A DNA stretch of 45,178 bases from an uncultured Pelagibacteraceae bacterium (GTDB taxonomy: Bacteria; Pseudomonadota; Alphaproteobacteria; Pelagibacterales; Pelagibacteraceae). This document shows, piece after piece, positions 1-7,968 of the stretch. The stretch covers positions 1-45,178 of the forward strand of contig CACJVG010000006.1 in the NCBI GenBank assembly GCA_902596785.1. The letters run 5' to 3'. The first letter of the stretch is position 1; each line of letters starts with the position of its first letter. Position numbers and translations under genes: made by a program. Below the pieces are notes generated by a model. That model ran no database searches. It was not told the DNA's origin and saw only the letters and a list, made by a program, of their open reading frames with translations.

Positions 1-819
1 TGAAAATAAAAATAAAAGACTAAAAAAAGGTATAAAATTTGCATAAATATAATAATATTTAATATCACTTAAAAATTGTTTATTTATACCACCTTCAATT
101 AGTGTATTTGCGCCTTGTATTGCAGATCTATGTTCCCATAATCCATTAATAAATTCAATAATTGAAAATGGATAAATATAAAAAGAAACTATTAATCCAA
201 TTAAAATACCAATGAAAATATTTTTATAATTTTTAACTATTTTCTTAAAATAAATAATAGCACCAAATAAAAAGATGAATATTGATGCAGAGGGTTGAGT
301 GACAAAAATAAAAGAAACCAATATTCCTGCAATTAAAAAAAAATGTTTATTAAATGAGTAAATTAATACCAAATAAGTTAATATAAAAAATGTTTCTGGT
401 CTAAATTGTAATTTCAGTTGTACTAAAATTGTGAACAATATAATTAGATAGATATAAAATTTCTTTAATTCTGTATCTCTAAGTAAGATATAAGTAAAAA
501 AAGATGTTAGTAATTTTATTAGAAAACTAATAAAGAAAACTCCCTGAATCGTGCAATTAAAGTTTAATTTGGCTATTATATATTGTCCAAACCATCCGTG
601 AGTAGTCCATGGTAAGGCTTCAGAATTAAATTTAAATACTGAATGATTTGTTGCAATGAATTGAGAATCTCTACAAATATTAAATGATAATTTTAAAAAC
701 CATAAATCATCTCCAGTTGGAGATGGTAAAAAATAAAAAACCTCAAAAATAAAAATTGCTAGAATTACAAAGATTAATATTAAAAAGGATAAAAAATTAA
801 TTTGAAGTCTATTTAGCAT
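1..819 (-). CDS. Polytopic membrane protein, partial (possible GT-C glycosyltransferase)
   Basis: The minus-strand frame stays open from an ATG at 817-819 to the window edge, giving at least 273 residues with the C-terminus missing. It begins MLNRLQINFLSFLILIFVIL, a hydrophobic N-terminal helix. A soluble loop follows with PSPTGDDLW and PWTTHGWFGQY, then a series of hydrophobic helices separated by short lysine-rich loops. An acidic pair (GDD) in the first periplasmic loop followed by many membrane spans is the layout of GT-C glycosyltransferases, which use lipid-linked sugars, but I see no decisive motif. It starts 22 bp after the upstream gene on the same strand and is probably co-transcribed with it. 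Being a membrane protein is well supported; the glycosyltransferase idea is an inference. Confidence 0.7.
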   Translation of the reverse strand, partial: MLNRLQINFLSFLILIFVILAIFIFEVFYFLPSPTGDDLWFLKLSFNICRDSQFIATNHSVFKFNSEALPWTTHGWFGQYIIAKLNFNCTIQGVFFISFLIKLLTSFFTYILLRDTELKKFYIYLIILFTILVQLKLQFRPETFFILTYLVLIYSFNKHFFLIAGILVSFIFVTQPSASIFIFLFGAIIYFKKIVKNYKNIFIGILIGLIVSFYIYPFSIIEFINGLWEHRSAIQGANTLIEGGINKQFLSDIKYYYIYANFIPFFSLLFLFS

Positions 820-840
820 TATTTTAATAATAAAAAATAG

Positions 841-1245
841 TTAATTGTTTATCAAAGCTTTTTTTAAGAACTTTATATCTAGTCTGCAATCTTTATAACC
901 ACGTTTTATAATATTGAGATATCTTTCTGTGGGAAATCTAAATGCAGTTTTTTTATTCATGGTATATGTCATTACTTTTTTTCCATAATAATAAAAATAA
1001 TGTTTTTTATAAAGAATTGGAAAATCCTCATAAACGTCTAATTTTTTTTCATCACTTTTTGAAATTTCAAATAATCCACCTGGTACAATTGAATTTTTTT
1101 TAGACTCTATGTCTGCAGCTCTATACTTGCTTCTGAAAGTTAATTTAAAATTTTTTAAATTTATTTTTTTTAGAAAAATACTATCTTTACATCTACGCTT
1201 CATTTGAAAATGATGAAGATTGCTTCCATAAGCAAAGTACAGCAT
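841..1245 (-). CDS. Gamma-glutamylcyclotransferase-like (GGCT/AIG2 fold) protein
   Basis: This 134-residue protein opens with LYFAYGSNL, the hallmark N-terminal motif of the gamma-glutamylcyclotransferase/AIG2 fold (substrate-binding YGSN loop). It continues with GGLFEI and a later LDVYEDFPILYKK segment matching the family's YEGxP..Y region. Family members cyclise gamma-glutamyl amino acids to 5-oxoproline or act on related gamma-glutamyl amines. The substrate cannot be told from sequence. The size is normal for a single-domain member. Its ATG overlaps the stop of the upstream CinA-like gene by one base (TAATG), so the two are probably translationally coupled. Confidence 0.8.
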   Translation of the reverse strand: MLYFAYGSNLHHFQMKRRCKDSIFLKKINLKNFKLTFRSKYRAADIESKKNSIVPGGLFEISKSDEKKLDVYEDFPILYKKHYFYYYGKKVMTYTMNKKTAFRFPTERYLNIIKRGYKDCRLDIKFLKKALINN

Positions 1246-1994
1246 TATCTTTCCACTACCTCAATTTTTTTCTGATTCACAAATTTTAAAATTTGTAAAT
1301 TACAATTATTAATTTTATTTTGATCTTCTGATCTAATTACTATTGATACACCTAATTTACCTGCATGGAAAAAAGGATAACTTCCAATCTCAACATCTTT
1401 ATTATCATTTTGAATTTTTGTTAAAGAGTTAGCTATTTCACTTTCAACAGTTCTTAAGCTAATTGTCAGACTTTTAATTGGTTCACCCCCTACTATACTG
1501 TTAGTTAAACCACCTAACATTGATTTTAAAATAGATGGTACACCAGGCAAAGAAAATACATTTTCAACATTAAATCCTGGTGCACCACTTGTTGGATTTA
1601 AAATTAATTTTGCATTCTCTGGCATCCATGCCATCTTTTGTCTACCTTCATTAAATTCGCCAGGTTGGTAATAAGCTTCTAAAATTTTAAAAGCTTCTTT
1701 ATGAACTTCATATTTAATTCCAAATGCTTTTGAAATTGATTGAGCTGTAATATCATCGTGAGTAGGTCCAATACCACCTGTTGTAAAAACATAATCATAT
1801 GAAGATCTAAGTAAATTTAAAGTATCAACAATAGTCTCCTCAACATCAGGAATTACTCTTACTTCTGCTACAGCAACACCAATTGAATTTAGCCAAATTG
1901 CCAAAGTTGAGGTATTTGCGTCTTGAGTTCTGCCAGATAAAATTTCATTACCTATAATTAAAATTGATGCATTAACTTTTGCTTTTTTATCCAT
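1245..1994 (-). CDS. CinA/MoaB-type molybdopterin-binding domain protein
   Basis: This 249-residue protein contains the MoCF/CinA N-terminal domain: ASILIIGNEILSGRTQDANT at the start, then TTGGIGPTHDDITAQSISKAFG near residues 90-110, and LPGVPSILKSML in the C-terminal half. These are the signature stretches of the domain shared by CinA and the molybdopterin enzymes MogA/MoeA. The C-terminal deamidase half of full CinA (about 410 residues) is absent, as in the short alphaproteobacterial versions. The role could be nucleotide pyrophosphatase-like or unknown; molybdopterin binding is by family only. It is transcribed divergently from sfsA, with 20 bp between the two start codons, and heads the minus-strand operon that continues into the GGCT-like gene. 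Confidence 0.82.
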   Translation of the reverse strand: MDKKAKVNASILIIGNEILSGRTQDANTSTLAIWLNSIGVAVAEVRVIPDVEETIVDTLNLLRSSYDYVFTTGGIGPTHDDITAQSISKAFGIKYEVHKEAFKILEAYYQPGEFNEGRQKMAWMPENAKLILNPTSGAPGFNVENVFSLPGVPSILKSMLGGLTNSIVGGEPIKSLTISLRTVESEIANSLTKIQNDNKDVEIGSYPFFHAGKLGVSIVIRSEDQNKINNCNLQILKFVNQKKIEVVER

Positions 1995-2014
1995 ATGAAA
2001 TATATAATTTAGTA

Positions 2015-2713
2015 ATGGAATTTACCAAGTCTTTAATAAAAGGCAAACTAATCAAACGTTATAAAAGGTTCTTTACTGATGTTAAACTTGGTAAAGAAAT
2101 TGTCACAGCTCACTGTCCTAATACAGGATCAATGAAAGGTTTATTAGATGAGGGTAATGAAGTTTATTTGCTTCCAAATAATGATCCAAAAAGGAAACTT
2201 AAATATGGATTGGAGATTATTAAATCTAGAAAAAACTTAGTTGGTGTGAATACCCATATGGCAAATAGAATAGTTGAGCATGGTCTCAAAAATAATCTAA
2301 TAAATGAATTAAAGAATAATGACATTATAAAGCCTGAGGTTTTTTTTAATAAAGAAACAAGATTTGACTTTTTATTAGAAAAAAAAGGTCAAAAAATGTT
2401 TGTTGAAGTTAAAAATGTTACTTTATTTAGAAATAAAGATACTGCTGAATTTCCAGATGCTCCAACAATAAGAGGTATTAAGCATTTATTAACCCTTATT
2501 GATGCCATAAAAGAAGGTTATAAAACATACTTAATATTTTTAGTTCAAATCCAAAATATGAAATATTTTAAAATAGCTAAAGATATAGATAAAGAATATT
2601 ATAAGAATTATTTAATTGCTAAAAAAGCTGGTGTAAATTTTTTAGCCTATAGATGTGATATAAGTTCTAAAAAAATTTTTATAGATAAAAAATTAAAAAT
2701 TATAGATGATTGA
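2015..2713 (+). CDS. sfsA: DNA/RNA nuclease SfsA family protein
   Basis: The product has SfsA motifs in order: an OB-like N-terminus with KRYKRFFTDV, then AHCPNTGSMKGLL, then FDFLLEKKGQKMFVEVKNVTL with the PD-(D/E)xK-like acidic and lysine residues, then FPDAPTIRGIKHL. I chose the ATG at 2015 (MEFTKSL) rather than an in-frame upstream codon at 1979. It gives 232 residues, close to the E. coli protein, and avoids overlapping the divergent gene. SfsA was first linked to sugar-fermentation regulation and is now regarded as a nuclease-fold protein. It overlaps map by 8 bp, which suggests a common transcript. Confidence 0.88.
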   Translation: MEFTKSLIKGKLIKRYKRFFTDVKLGKEIVTAHCPNTGSMKGLLDEGNEVYLLPNNDPKRKLKYGLEIIKSRKNLVGVNTHMANRIVEHGLKNNLINELKNNDIIKPEVFFNKETRFDFLLEKKGQKMFVEVKNVTLFRNKDTAEFPDAPTIRGIKHLLTLIDAIKEGYKTYLIFLVQIQNMKYFKIAKDIDKEYYKNYLIAKKAGVNFLAYRCDISSKKIFIDKKLKIIDD

Positions 2714-3476
2714 TTATAAAGAAAAATTTGAAAAAATGAGAATTGCAGGAAACTTGGCTGCAAGAACTTTAGATATGTTAACTGAAAATATTAAAGAAGG
2801 TGTATCTACTGATCATATTGATAAACTTGGATATGAATTTATTAGAGACAACGGTGGGTATTCTGCTCCGCTCTATTATAGAGGATTTACAAAATCTTTA
2901 TGCACATCTTTAAATCATGTTGTGTGCCATGGAATACCCTCGGATAGAATTTTACAAGAAGGTGATGCTGTAAACGTTGATGTGACAGCAATTGTTGATG
3001 AACATTACGGTGATACAAGCAGAATGTTTTGTATTGGAAAAACTCCAGTAAAGTTAAACAATCTTATAGATGCTACTTATGAATCTATGATGAGAGCAAT
3101 TAAAATTTTAAAACCTGGAATTAAATTAGGAGATATTGGTTATGAAATTCAATCTTTTGTAGAAGAAAAAGGATTTTCAGTTGTAAGAGATTTTTGTGGT
3201 CATGGAATAAGTACAACATTTCATGAGCCACCAAACATTTTACACTATGGTAAAAAAAATACAGGTATGGAATTAAGACCTGGTATGACATTTACTATAG
3301 AACCAATGATAAACGCAGGCAAATACGATGTAAAAATGTTGAATGATGGATGGACAGCTGTTACAAAAGATAAATCTTTATCTGCACAATTTGAACATAC
3401 GTTAGGAATTACTGAAAATGGTTATGAAATCTTTACAGAATCTGCTAAAGGTTATTCAAAGCCTCCATACTTATAA
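2706..3476 (+). CDS. map: Methionine aminopeptidase, type I
   Basis: This cytoplasmic metalloprotease removes the initiator methionine from nascent proteins. The 256-residue protein has the whole pita-bread fold. Metal ligands are visible in NVDVTAIVDEHYGDTSRMF (two Asp), in HGISTTFHEPPN (His), in FTIEPMI (Glu) and in QFEHTLGIT (Glu). The upstream substrate-site His is in VVCHGIPSD. No N-terminal zinc finger is present, as in the bacterial class Ia enzymes. It starts inside the end of sfsA and is followed after 3 bp by the purB remnant, so sfsA-map-purB would be one transcript. Confidence 0.95.
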   Translation: MIDYKEKFEKMRIAGNLAARTLDMLTENIKEGVSTDHIDKLGYEFIRDNGGYSAPLYYRGFTKSLCTSLNHVVCHGIPSDRILQEGDAVNVDVTAIVDEHYGDTSRMFCIGKTPVKLNNLIDATYESMMRAIKILKPGIKLGDIGYEIQSFVEEKGFSVVRDFCGHGISTTFHEPPNILHYGKKNTGMELRPGMTFTIEPMINAGKYDVKMLNDGWTAVTKDKSLSAQFEHTLGITENGYEIFTESAKGYSKPPYL

Positions 3477-3479
3477 TTA

Positions 3480-3911
3480 ATGATTAAAAGATACTCGCGA
3501 AAAGAATTAACTGATATTTGGTCAGAAGAAAATAAATATAAAATCTGGTTAGATGTTGAGGTTGCAGCAGCAGAAGCAATGGAAAAACTTGGTCAAATTC
3601 CAAGAGGTGTTGCTTCAGTTGTGAGAAAAAAAGCTAGAATTAATGTAAGCAGAATTCACAAAATAGAATCTGAGGTAAAACACGATGTAATAGCTTTTCT
3701 AACTTCTGTTACTGAAAAAGCTGGTATCAAAGCACGGTACCTGCATCAAGGAATGACATCATCAGATGTTTTGGACACAAGTTTTAATATTCAGTTAGTC
3801 CAATCAGGTAAAATTATTTTAAAAGATATAAATCAGATTTTAAAAGTTTTAAAAAAACAGGCAAAAAAATATAAATTTACCCCTTGTATGGGTAGAAGCT
3901 ACTTTAATTAA
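3480..3911 (+). pseudogene. purB: Adenylosuccinate lyase, 5' fragment truncated at an abrupt junction
   Basis: Residues 1-140 are a normal N-terminal domain of adenylosuccinate lyase (steps 8 and 12 of purine synthesis): YSRKELTDIWSEENKYKIW, KHDVIAFLTSV, HQGMTSSDVLDTSFNIQL, and the start of the next conserved block, CMGRS. In intact enzymes this block continues HGIHAEPTTFG. Here it changes to YFN and a stop. The second signature (SSxMPxKxNP), the remaining catalytic residues and about two thirds of the usual 430 residues are absent. The sequence past 3,898 instead encodes a glycosyltransferase in another frame. The remaining coding sequence looks undamaged, so the break is recent or is an assembly join. 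A fragment of this kind would not be active. Confidence 0.9.
3892..3903. other. Recombination or assembly breakpoint
   Basis: Clear purB homology ends at the Ser codon at 3897-3899. A glycosyltransferase reading frame, shifted relative to purB, is open and family-like from about 3898-3901 onward (ATLIKKIGYKIFYYFYQKL). No inverted repeat, target duplication, tRNA end or transposase is visible at the join. The exact base cannot be fixed without the parental sequences. Confidence 0.75.
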
Positions 3912-4470
3912 AAAAATTGGATATAAAATTTTCTATTATTTTTATCAAAAATTAAGCGAAATATATGTACCCAAAGAGGCAGGTGAGTTTTGTTTGATTA
4001 ATCGAAAAGTTGTTAATCACTTAATAAAATTAAATGAAAAAAATTTATTTTTACGTGGTTTAAGATCTTGGATGGGTTTTAAGCAAATTGGAATTGAATA
4101 TAGTAGATTTAATCGCAACAAAGGAAATCCTAAATTTTCTTTTTATGATGCATTCGTTCTTGGATTGGACGGAATTATTTCTTTCACAATGGTTCCATTG
4201 AGAATTGTTCTTTTTTTGGGAATGATTTTATCTTTAGTTTCATTATTTTATTTTCTATTTATTCTTTTCACAAAAATGTTTGTAATTTTTGGTTTTAATA
4301 TTCCAAGTTGGTTAGTGATGCCAAAAGGACTTACGATTATGAATTTAATTATGGTTTCCTTTTTTAGTTTAATCGTACTGATATTAGGAATTATAGGAGA
4401 ATATATTGGAAAGATTTATACAGAAGTTAAAAATAGGCCTAGATATGTAATTAAAGAACTTATTGAATAG
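3898..4470 (+). pseudogene. GtrB/DPM1-like glycosyltransferase, 3' fragment
   Basis: The open frame from about 3898 encodes the C-terminal half of a family-2 polyprenyl-phosphate glycosyltransferase of the GtrB/DPM1 type. VPKEAGEFCLINRKVVNHL corresponds to the family's (A/T)GDFRLxDRKVV block. It is followed by FLRGLRSWMGFKQIGIEYSR and two C-terminal membrane hairpins (about FTMVPLRIVLFLGMILSL and MNLIMVSFFSLIVLILGIIG), ending in IGKIYTEVKNRPRYVI. The nucleotide-sugar-binding N-terminal domain with its DxD motif is missing, so no activity is expected. A TTG at 3994 could begin a 158-residue membrane peptide but is probably an internal codon. The family attaches a sugar to undecaprenyl phosphate for O-antigen modification. 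It lies 7 bp before rfbG and belongs to the polysaccharide island. Confidence 0.85.
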
Positions 4471-4477
4471 TTTTTAA

Positions 4478-5542
4478 ATGAATAAATTTTTATCTGTTTA
4501 TAAAAAAAAAAAAGTTCTTGTAACAGGATCAACAGGTTTTAAAGGTTCATGGTTATGTTTTTGGCTTCATCTATTAAAATGTAATACAATCGGTATTGCC
4601 TTGCGTCCAGAAAAAGGGTCAATTCTATTTAATAAACTTAAAATAAAAAAAAAAATTAAACAATATTTTATAAATATAGAAAACTACAAAAAATTAAATC
4701 AAGTAATTAAAAAAGAAAAACCAGATTTAATTATTCATCTTGCAGCACAATCAATAGTTTCTCTTAGTTATAAATATCCTCAAAAAACAATAAAAACTAA
4801 TGTTATTGGAAGTCTTAACATACTTGAAGCAGCTAAAGAAAATAACATTGAAAATTTAATTTATGTGACATCTGACAAATGTTATTTAAACAAAGATAAT
4901 AAAAAAATTTATATTGAAAGTGATAGATTAGGTGGAGAAGATTTATATTCTGCCTCAAAGGCATCAGCTGAATTAATTTTTGAGGCTTATCAAAAAAGTT
5001 TTCTTAAAGCTGAAAGGCCAATTAAATTTGCTTCTGCGAGAGCAGGTAATGTTATTGGTGGTGGTGACATGAAAAAAGATAGAATTGTACCAGACGTCAT
5101 GAAATCACTTATTAATAAAACTAGACTAGAAATAAGAAGTCCGAAGGCTGTTCGTCCGTGGCAACACGTACTAGAACCTTTATATGGTTATTTAATTTTA
5201 GGAAATTATTTAATAAAAAATAAACTTAAAAAAAATATTCAACCAAATTGGAACTTTGGACCTGATGTAAAAAATATTAAATCAGTAAAAGAAATAGTCC
5301 TGAAATCTTTGAAATACTGGAATATAAAAAAAAAATTTATTTTTAAAAAAAATAAAAAATTTCGGGAAGTAAATTTCTTAATGTTAAATAGTAAAAAAGC
5401 ATACAAAGAAATTAAGTGGAAGCCAAAATTAAATTTTGATGATACTATAAGATTAACAGTTGAATGGTATAAATCTTACTACAATAAAAAAAATCTAGAA
5501 AAAATAACAAAAAAACAAATTGAATTTTTCTTAAAAAAATAA
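4478..5542 (+). CDS. rfbG: CDP-glucose 4,6-dehydratase
   Basis: This 354-residue short-chain dehydrogenase-fold enzyme should convert CDP-glucose to CDP-4-keto-6-deoxyglucose, the entry to CDP-3,6-dideoxyhexoses and related surface sugars. The Rossmann motif TGSTGFKGSW is at residues 16-25. HLAAQSIVSLSY (87-98) is typical of RfbG, VTSDKCY is at 130-136, and the catalytic pair is Y157 and K161 in YSASK. SARAGNVIGGGD and RPWQHVLEPLYGYL are also typical of the CDP-glucose branch rather than of dTDP- or GDP-sugar dehydratases. The gene is adjacent to a glucose-1-phosphate cytidylyltransferase that would make its substrate, which strengthens the call. Confidence 0.88.
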   Translation: MNKFLSVYKKKKVLVTGSTGFKGSWLCFWLHLLKCNTIGIALRPEKGSILFNKLKIKKKIKQYFINIENYKKLNQVIKKEKPDLIIHLAAQSIVSLSYKYPQKTIKTNVIGSLNILEAAKENNIENLIYVTSDKCYLNKDNKKIYIESDRLGGEDLYSASKASAELIFEAYQKSFLKAERPIKFASARAGNVIGGGDMKKDRIVPDVMKSLINKTRLEIRSPKAVRPWQHVLEPLYGYLILGNYLIKNKLKKNIQPNWNFGPDVKNIKSVKEIVLKSLKYWNIKKKFIFKKNKKFREVNFLMLNSKKAYKEIKWKPKLNFDDTIRLTVEWYKSYYNKKNLEKITKKQIEFFLKK

Positions 5543-5554
5543 ATTATTATATTT

Positions 5555-6235
5555 ATGAAAGTAGTTATTTTAGCAGGTGGTAAGGGAACTAGGATTTCAG
5601 AATACTCTAAAAATATACCTAAACCAATGATTAAGATAAATGGAGTACCGATTTTACTTCATATAATGAAACATTACTCAAAATATGGATTTACAGATTT
5701 TATTTTAGCACTTGGATATAAGAGCAACGTAATTAAAAAATTTTTTAAAACAAAAAAATTTCCATGGAATATAAAAATGGTTAATACTGGATTAAATACA
5801 ATGACAGGTGGAAGGTTAAAAAGACTAAAAAAAATAATTGGAAATAAAACTTTTATGATGACCTATGGAGATGGTGTCTCTGATGTAAATATTAAAAAAT
5901 TGATTAAATTTCATAAAAAAAATAAAAAATTAATCACTATGACAGCTGTGAGACCTCCAGCTCGTTTTGGTGCAATTAAACTTAAAGGAAATTTAGTAAA
6001 ATATTTTAAAGAAAAATCAAAAATAGATGAAGGTTGGATAAATGGTGGTTTTTTTGTAATTGAACCAAAATTAATTAAATTTATAAAAAATGATAACACT
6101 TACTTTGAGAAAGAGCCCCTGGAAATTGCCAGTTCAATAAAACAACTTTATGCTTATAAACATTATGATTTTTGGCAATGTATGGACACCACAAGAGATA
6201 AAGATTTGTTAGAAAAAATATTTAAAAAAAAATAA
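5555..6235 (+). CDS. rfbF: Glucose-1-phosphate cytidylyltransferase-like nucleotidyltransferase
   Basis: The N-terminal MKVVILAGGKGTRISEYSKN carries the sugar-nucleotidyltransferase signature (GGKGTR, residues 8-13), followed by PKPMIKINGVPILLHIMKHY. MMTYGDGVSDV is the metal-binding acidic motif (YGDGVSD is typical of RfbF). VRPPARFGAIKL and WINGGFFVIEP follow the same family. With the adjacent rfbG it should form CDP-glucose from CTP and glucose-1-phosphate. At 226 residues it is some 30 shorter than the enterobacterial enzyme, with compact loops but all core motifs. A related specificity (another NTP or sugar) is possible. It sits 12 bp after rfbG and 1 bp before the next gene. Confidence 0.8.
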   Translation: MKVVILAGGKGTRISEYSKNIPKPMIKINGVPILLHIMKHYSKYGFTDFILALGYKSNVIKKFFKTKKFPWNIKMVNTGLNTMTGGRLKRLKKIIGNKTFMMTYGDGVSDVNIKKLIKFHKKNKKLITMTAVRPPARFGAIKLKGNLVKYFKEKSKIDEGWINGGFFVIEPKLIKFIKNDNTYFEKEPLEIASSIKQLYAYKHYDFWQCMDTTRDKDLLEKIFKKK

Positions 6236-6236
6236 T

Positions 6237-7151
6237 TTGAAAAAAAGAATTTTAGTTACAGGTGGCACAGGTTTTATTGGCTATCATTTGTGTAAAGAGT
6301 TAAAAAAAAGAAATTATATTGTTCATAGCATTTCAACCAAAAGGCCACCTAAAATTAGATTTATAAAAGGTGTAAAATATATATTAACCGATATTTCAAA
6401 TTTAAAAAAAACTAAAAAAAATATAAAAAAAAATTTTTATAGTCATGTGGTTAATTTAGCTGGTTATGTAGACCATGGTAATAAAAAAAAAACTAATAGT
6501 TCACACTATATTGGATGTAAAAATTTATTTCAGATTTTTTTAAATTCTAATATAAAAAAATTTATTCAAATGGGTAGTAGTGGCGAGTATGGACAATTAA
6601 AATCTCCACATCAGGAAAATTTTAATAGCAAACCGTTAACTATTTATAATTTAGCAAAAAAAAAATCATCGGATTTCTTATTAAAAGCTTACAAAAAATA
6701 TAAATTTCCAGTTACAATTTTAAGATTATATTTAGCTTACGGTCCGAAGCAGGATGAGAATAGATTTATACCAATTGTATCAATAAATTGTCTTAAAAAT
6801 AAAAGTTTTGAATTATCTCATTGTAATCAATATCGTGATTTTATTTATGTCGAAGATGTTACTGATATTATAATCAAAACACTAAATAATAATAAAGCAA
6901 ACGGTGAAATAATAAATGTAGGCACCGGTAAAACTTTTAAATTAAAATCTATAGTCAATAAAATAAGAAAGCTCACTATGGGTGGTAAACCAATTTTTGG
7001 AGTAAAAAATCTAAGAAGAGATGAGATAAGTAAAATTTATCCAAACATAACTAAAGCAAAAAAAATTTTAAATTGGAAACCAAAAACGCCACTTAATAGA
7101 GGATTAATTAAAACAATTAAATATTACAAGAAAAATTATTGTTTATTTTAA
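6237..7151 (+). CDS. NAD(P)-dependent epimerase/reductase of a CDP-sugar pathway
   Basis: This is a 304-residue extended SDR. The nucleotide-binding motif TGGTGFIGYH spans residues 8-17. SSGEYGQ lies near 114-120, and the catalytic pair is Y137 and K141 in YNLAK. Further motifs are LRLYLAYGPKQDENRFIP, YRDFIYVEDV and NVGTGKTFKLKSI. The gene starts with TTG at 6237, one base after the previous stop, which leaves no room for another start. In CDP-deoxysugar clusters this position is held by the 4-reductase (abequose or paratose synthase) or a 4-epimerase; I cannot say which. It is the last plus-strand gene of the island and meets the minus-strand peptidase gene tail to tail, with 16 bp between. 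Confidence 0.75.
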   Translation: MKKRILVTGGTGFIGYHLCKELKKRNYIVHSISTKRPPKIRFIKGVKYILTDISNLKKTKKNIKKNFYSHVVNLAGYVDHGNKKKTNSSHYIGCKNLFQIFLNSNIKKFIQMGSSGEYGQLKSPHQENFNSKPLTIYNLAKKKSSDFLLKAYKKYKFPVTILRLYLAYGPKQDENRFIPIVSINCLKNKSFELSHCNQYRDFIYVEDVTDIIIKTLNNNKANGEIINVGTGKTFKLKSIVNKIRKLTMGGKPIFGVKNLRRDEISKIYPNITKAKKILNWKPKTPLNRGLIKTIKYYKKNYCLF

Positions 7152-7167
7152 TTTGTTTATTTTTTTT

Positions 7168-7968
7168 TTAATTTAATACTGACATCGGATCAAGTCGTGT
7201 TTGAAACCAATTCACTCTAAAATCCAAATGTGGTCCTGTTGATCGTCCTGTTGATCCTACAGTTCCTATTACATCACCTTGATTAATTTGATCACCAACT
7301 GAGACTAAAACATTTTCTAAATGAGAATAAATTGTTGATATTCCATGACCATGATCCATTATAACTGTACCACCAGTATAGTACAAATCATCTTCAGCCA
7401 TAGTAACTACACCGGAACCAGAAGATTTAATCATCGTTCCTTGTTTAGCTGCAATATCTATTCCGTAGTGAGGCCATCTTGGTTTACCATTTAAAATTCT
7501 TTGACTACCATAAACACCGCTAATTATACCTTCAACTGGCATAATAAATTTTTCCTTAAAAAATTGTAGATCAGAATTTATTGCTCTTGCTTCTCCAATT
7601 GCATTATTTTCTTTTTTAATTCTTTTATAAACAGATTCGGGTGGAGTGACTTTACTTTCTGCCAAACCATCTATTCTTTGTATATTATATTTTCTTTTTA
7701 AAACTTTTTTTGTAGTTATTGATTTTTTTCCATTAATAATTTTTGTAAAAGTAAGGTCGTATTTTTGATCTCGATCTATACCAAAAACAAAAAAACCATC
7801 TTTTGAAACTTTTACTTCTTTTTTTCCAACCAAAATTTTAGCATTAGGTTCAGTTTTACCTAATATAAAATGACCTTGCAGAAATTTACCTTGGAATTCA
7901 ATAGCTTTAACTGGGGATATAAAAAATAAAAAAACAAAAAAAAATCTATAAATTATTGAGCTGTCCAT
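7168..7968 (-). CDS. Exported M23 (LytM-type) peptidase-like protein, HLD variant
   Basis: The chosen ATG at 7966-7968 gives MDSSIIYRFFFVFLFFISPVKA, a clear signal peptide. The longer in-frame start at 8031 would run 79 bp into the upstream SDR gene. The mature part has an N-terminal beta-rich region, then a C-terminal LytM domain (about residues 140-265): FIMPVEGIISGVYGSQ, WPHYGIDIAAKQGTMI with the HxxxD zinc ligands, MDHGHGISTIYSHL, and STGPHLDFRVNWFQTRLDP. The usual HxH pair reads HLD here, so one zinc ligand is Asp. I recall this variant from other proteobacterial relatives. It may cut cell-wall peptides or regulate another hydrolase. It is the last gene of a four-gene minus-strand operon and overlaps the SDR stop by 16 bp. 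Confidence 0.85.
   Translation of the reverse strand: MDSSIIYRFFFVFLFFISPVKAIEFQGKFLQGHFILGKTEPNAKILVGKKEVKVSKDGFFVFGIDRDQKYDLTFTKIINGKKSITTKKVLKRKYNIQRIDGLAESKVTPPESVYKRIKKENNAIGEARAINSDLQFFKEKFIMPVEGIISGVYGSQRILNGKPRWPHYGIDIAAKQGTMIKSSGSGVVTMAEDDLYYTGGTVIMDHGHGISTIYSHLENVLVSVGDQINQGDVIGTVGSTGRSTGPHLDFRVNWFQTRLDPMSVLN

Noticed and set aside
1979-2014. Longer N-terminus of SfsA
   Set aside because: It would overlap the divergent CinA-like gene start, and the ATG at 2015 gives the normal family length.
3994-4470. Stand-alone 158-aa membrane protein starting at TTG 3994
   Set aside because: The glycosyltransferase-like frame continues upstream of this codon to the breakpoint, so it is better described as the 3' fragment of a truncated gene.
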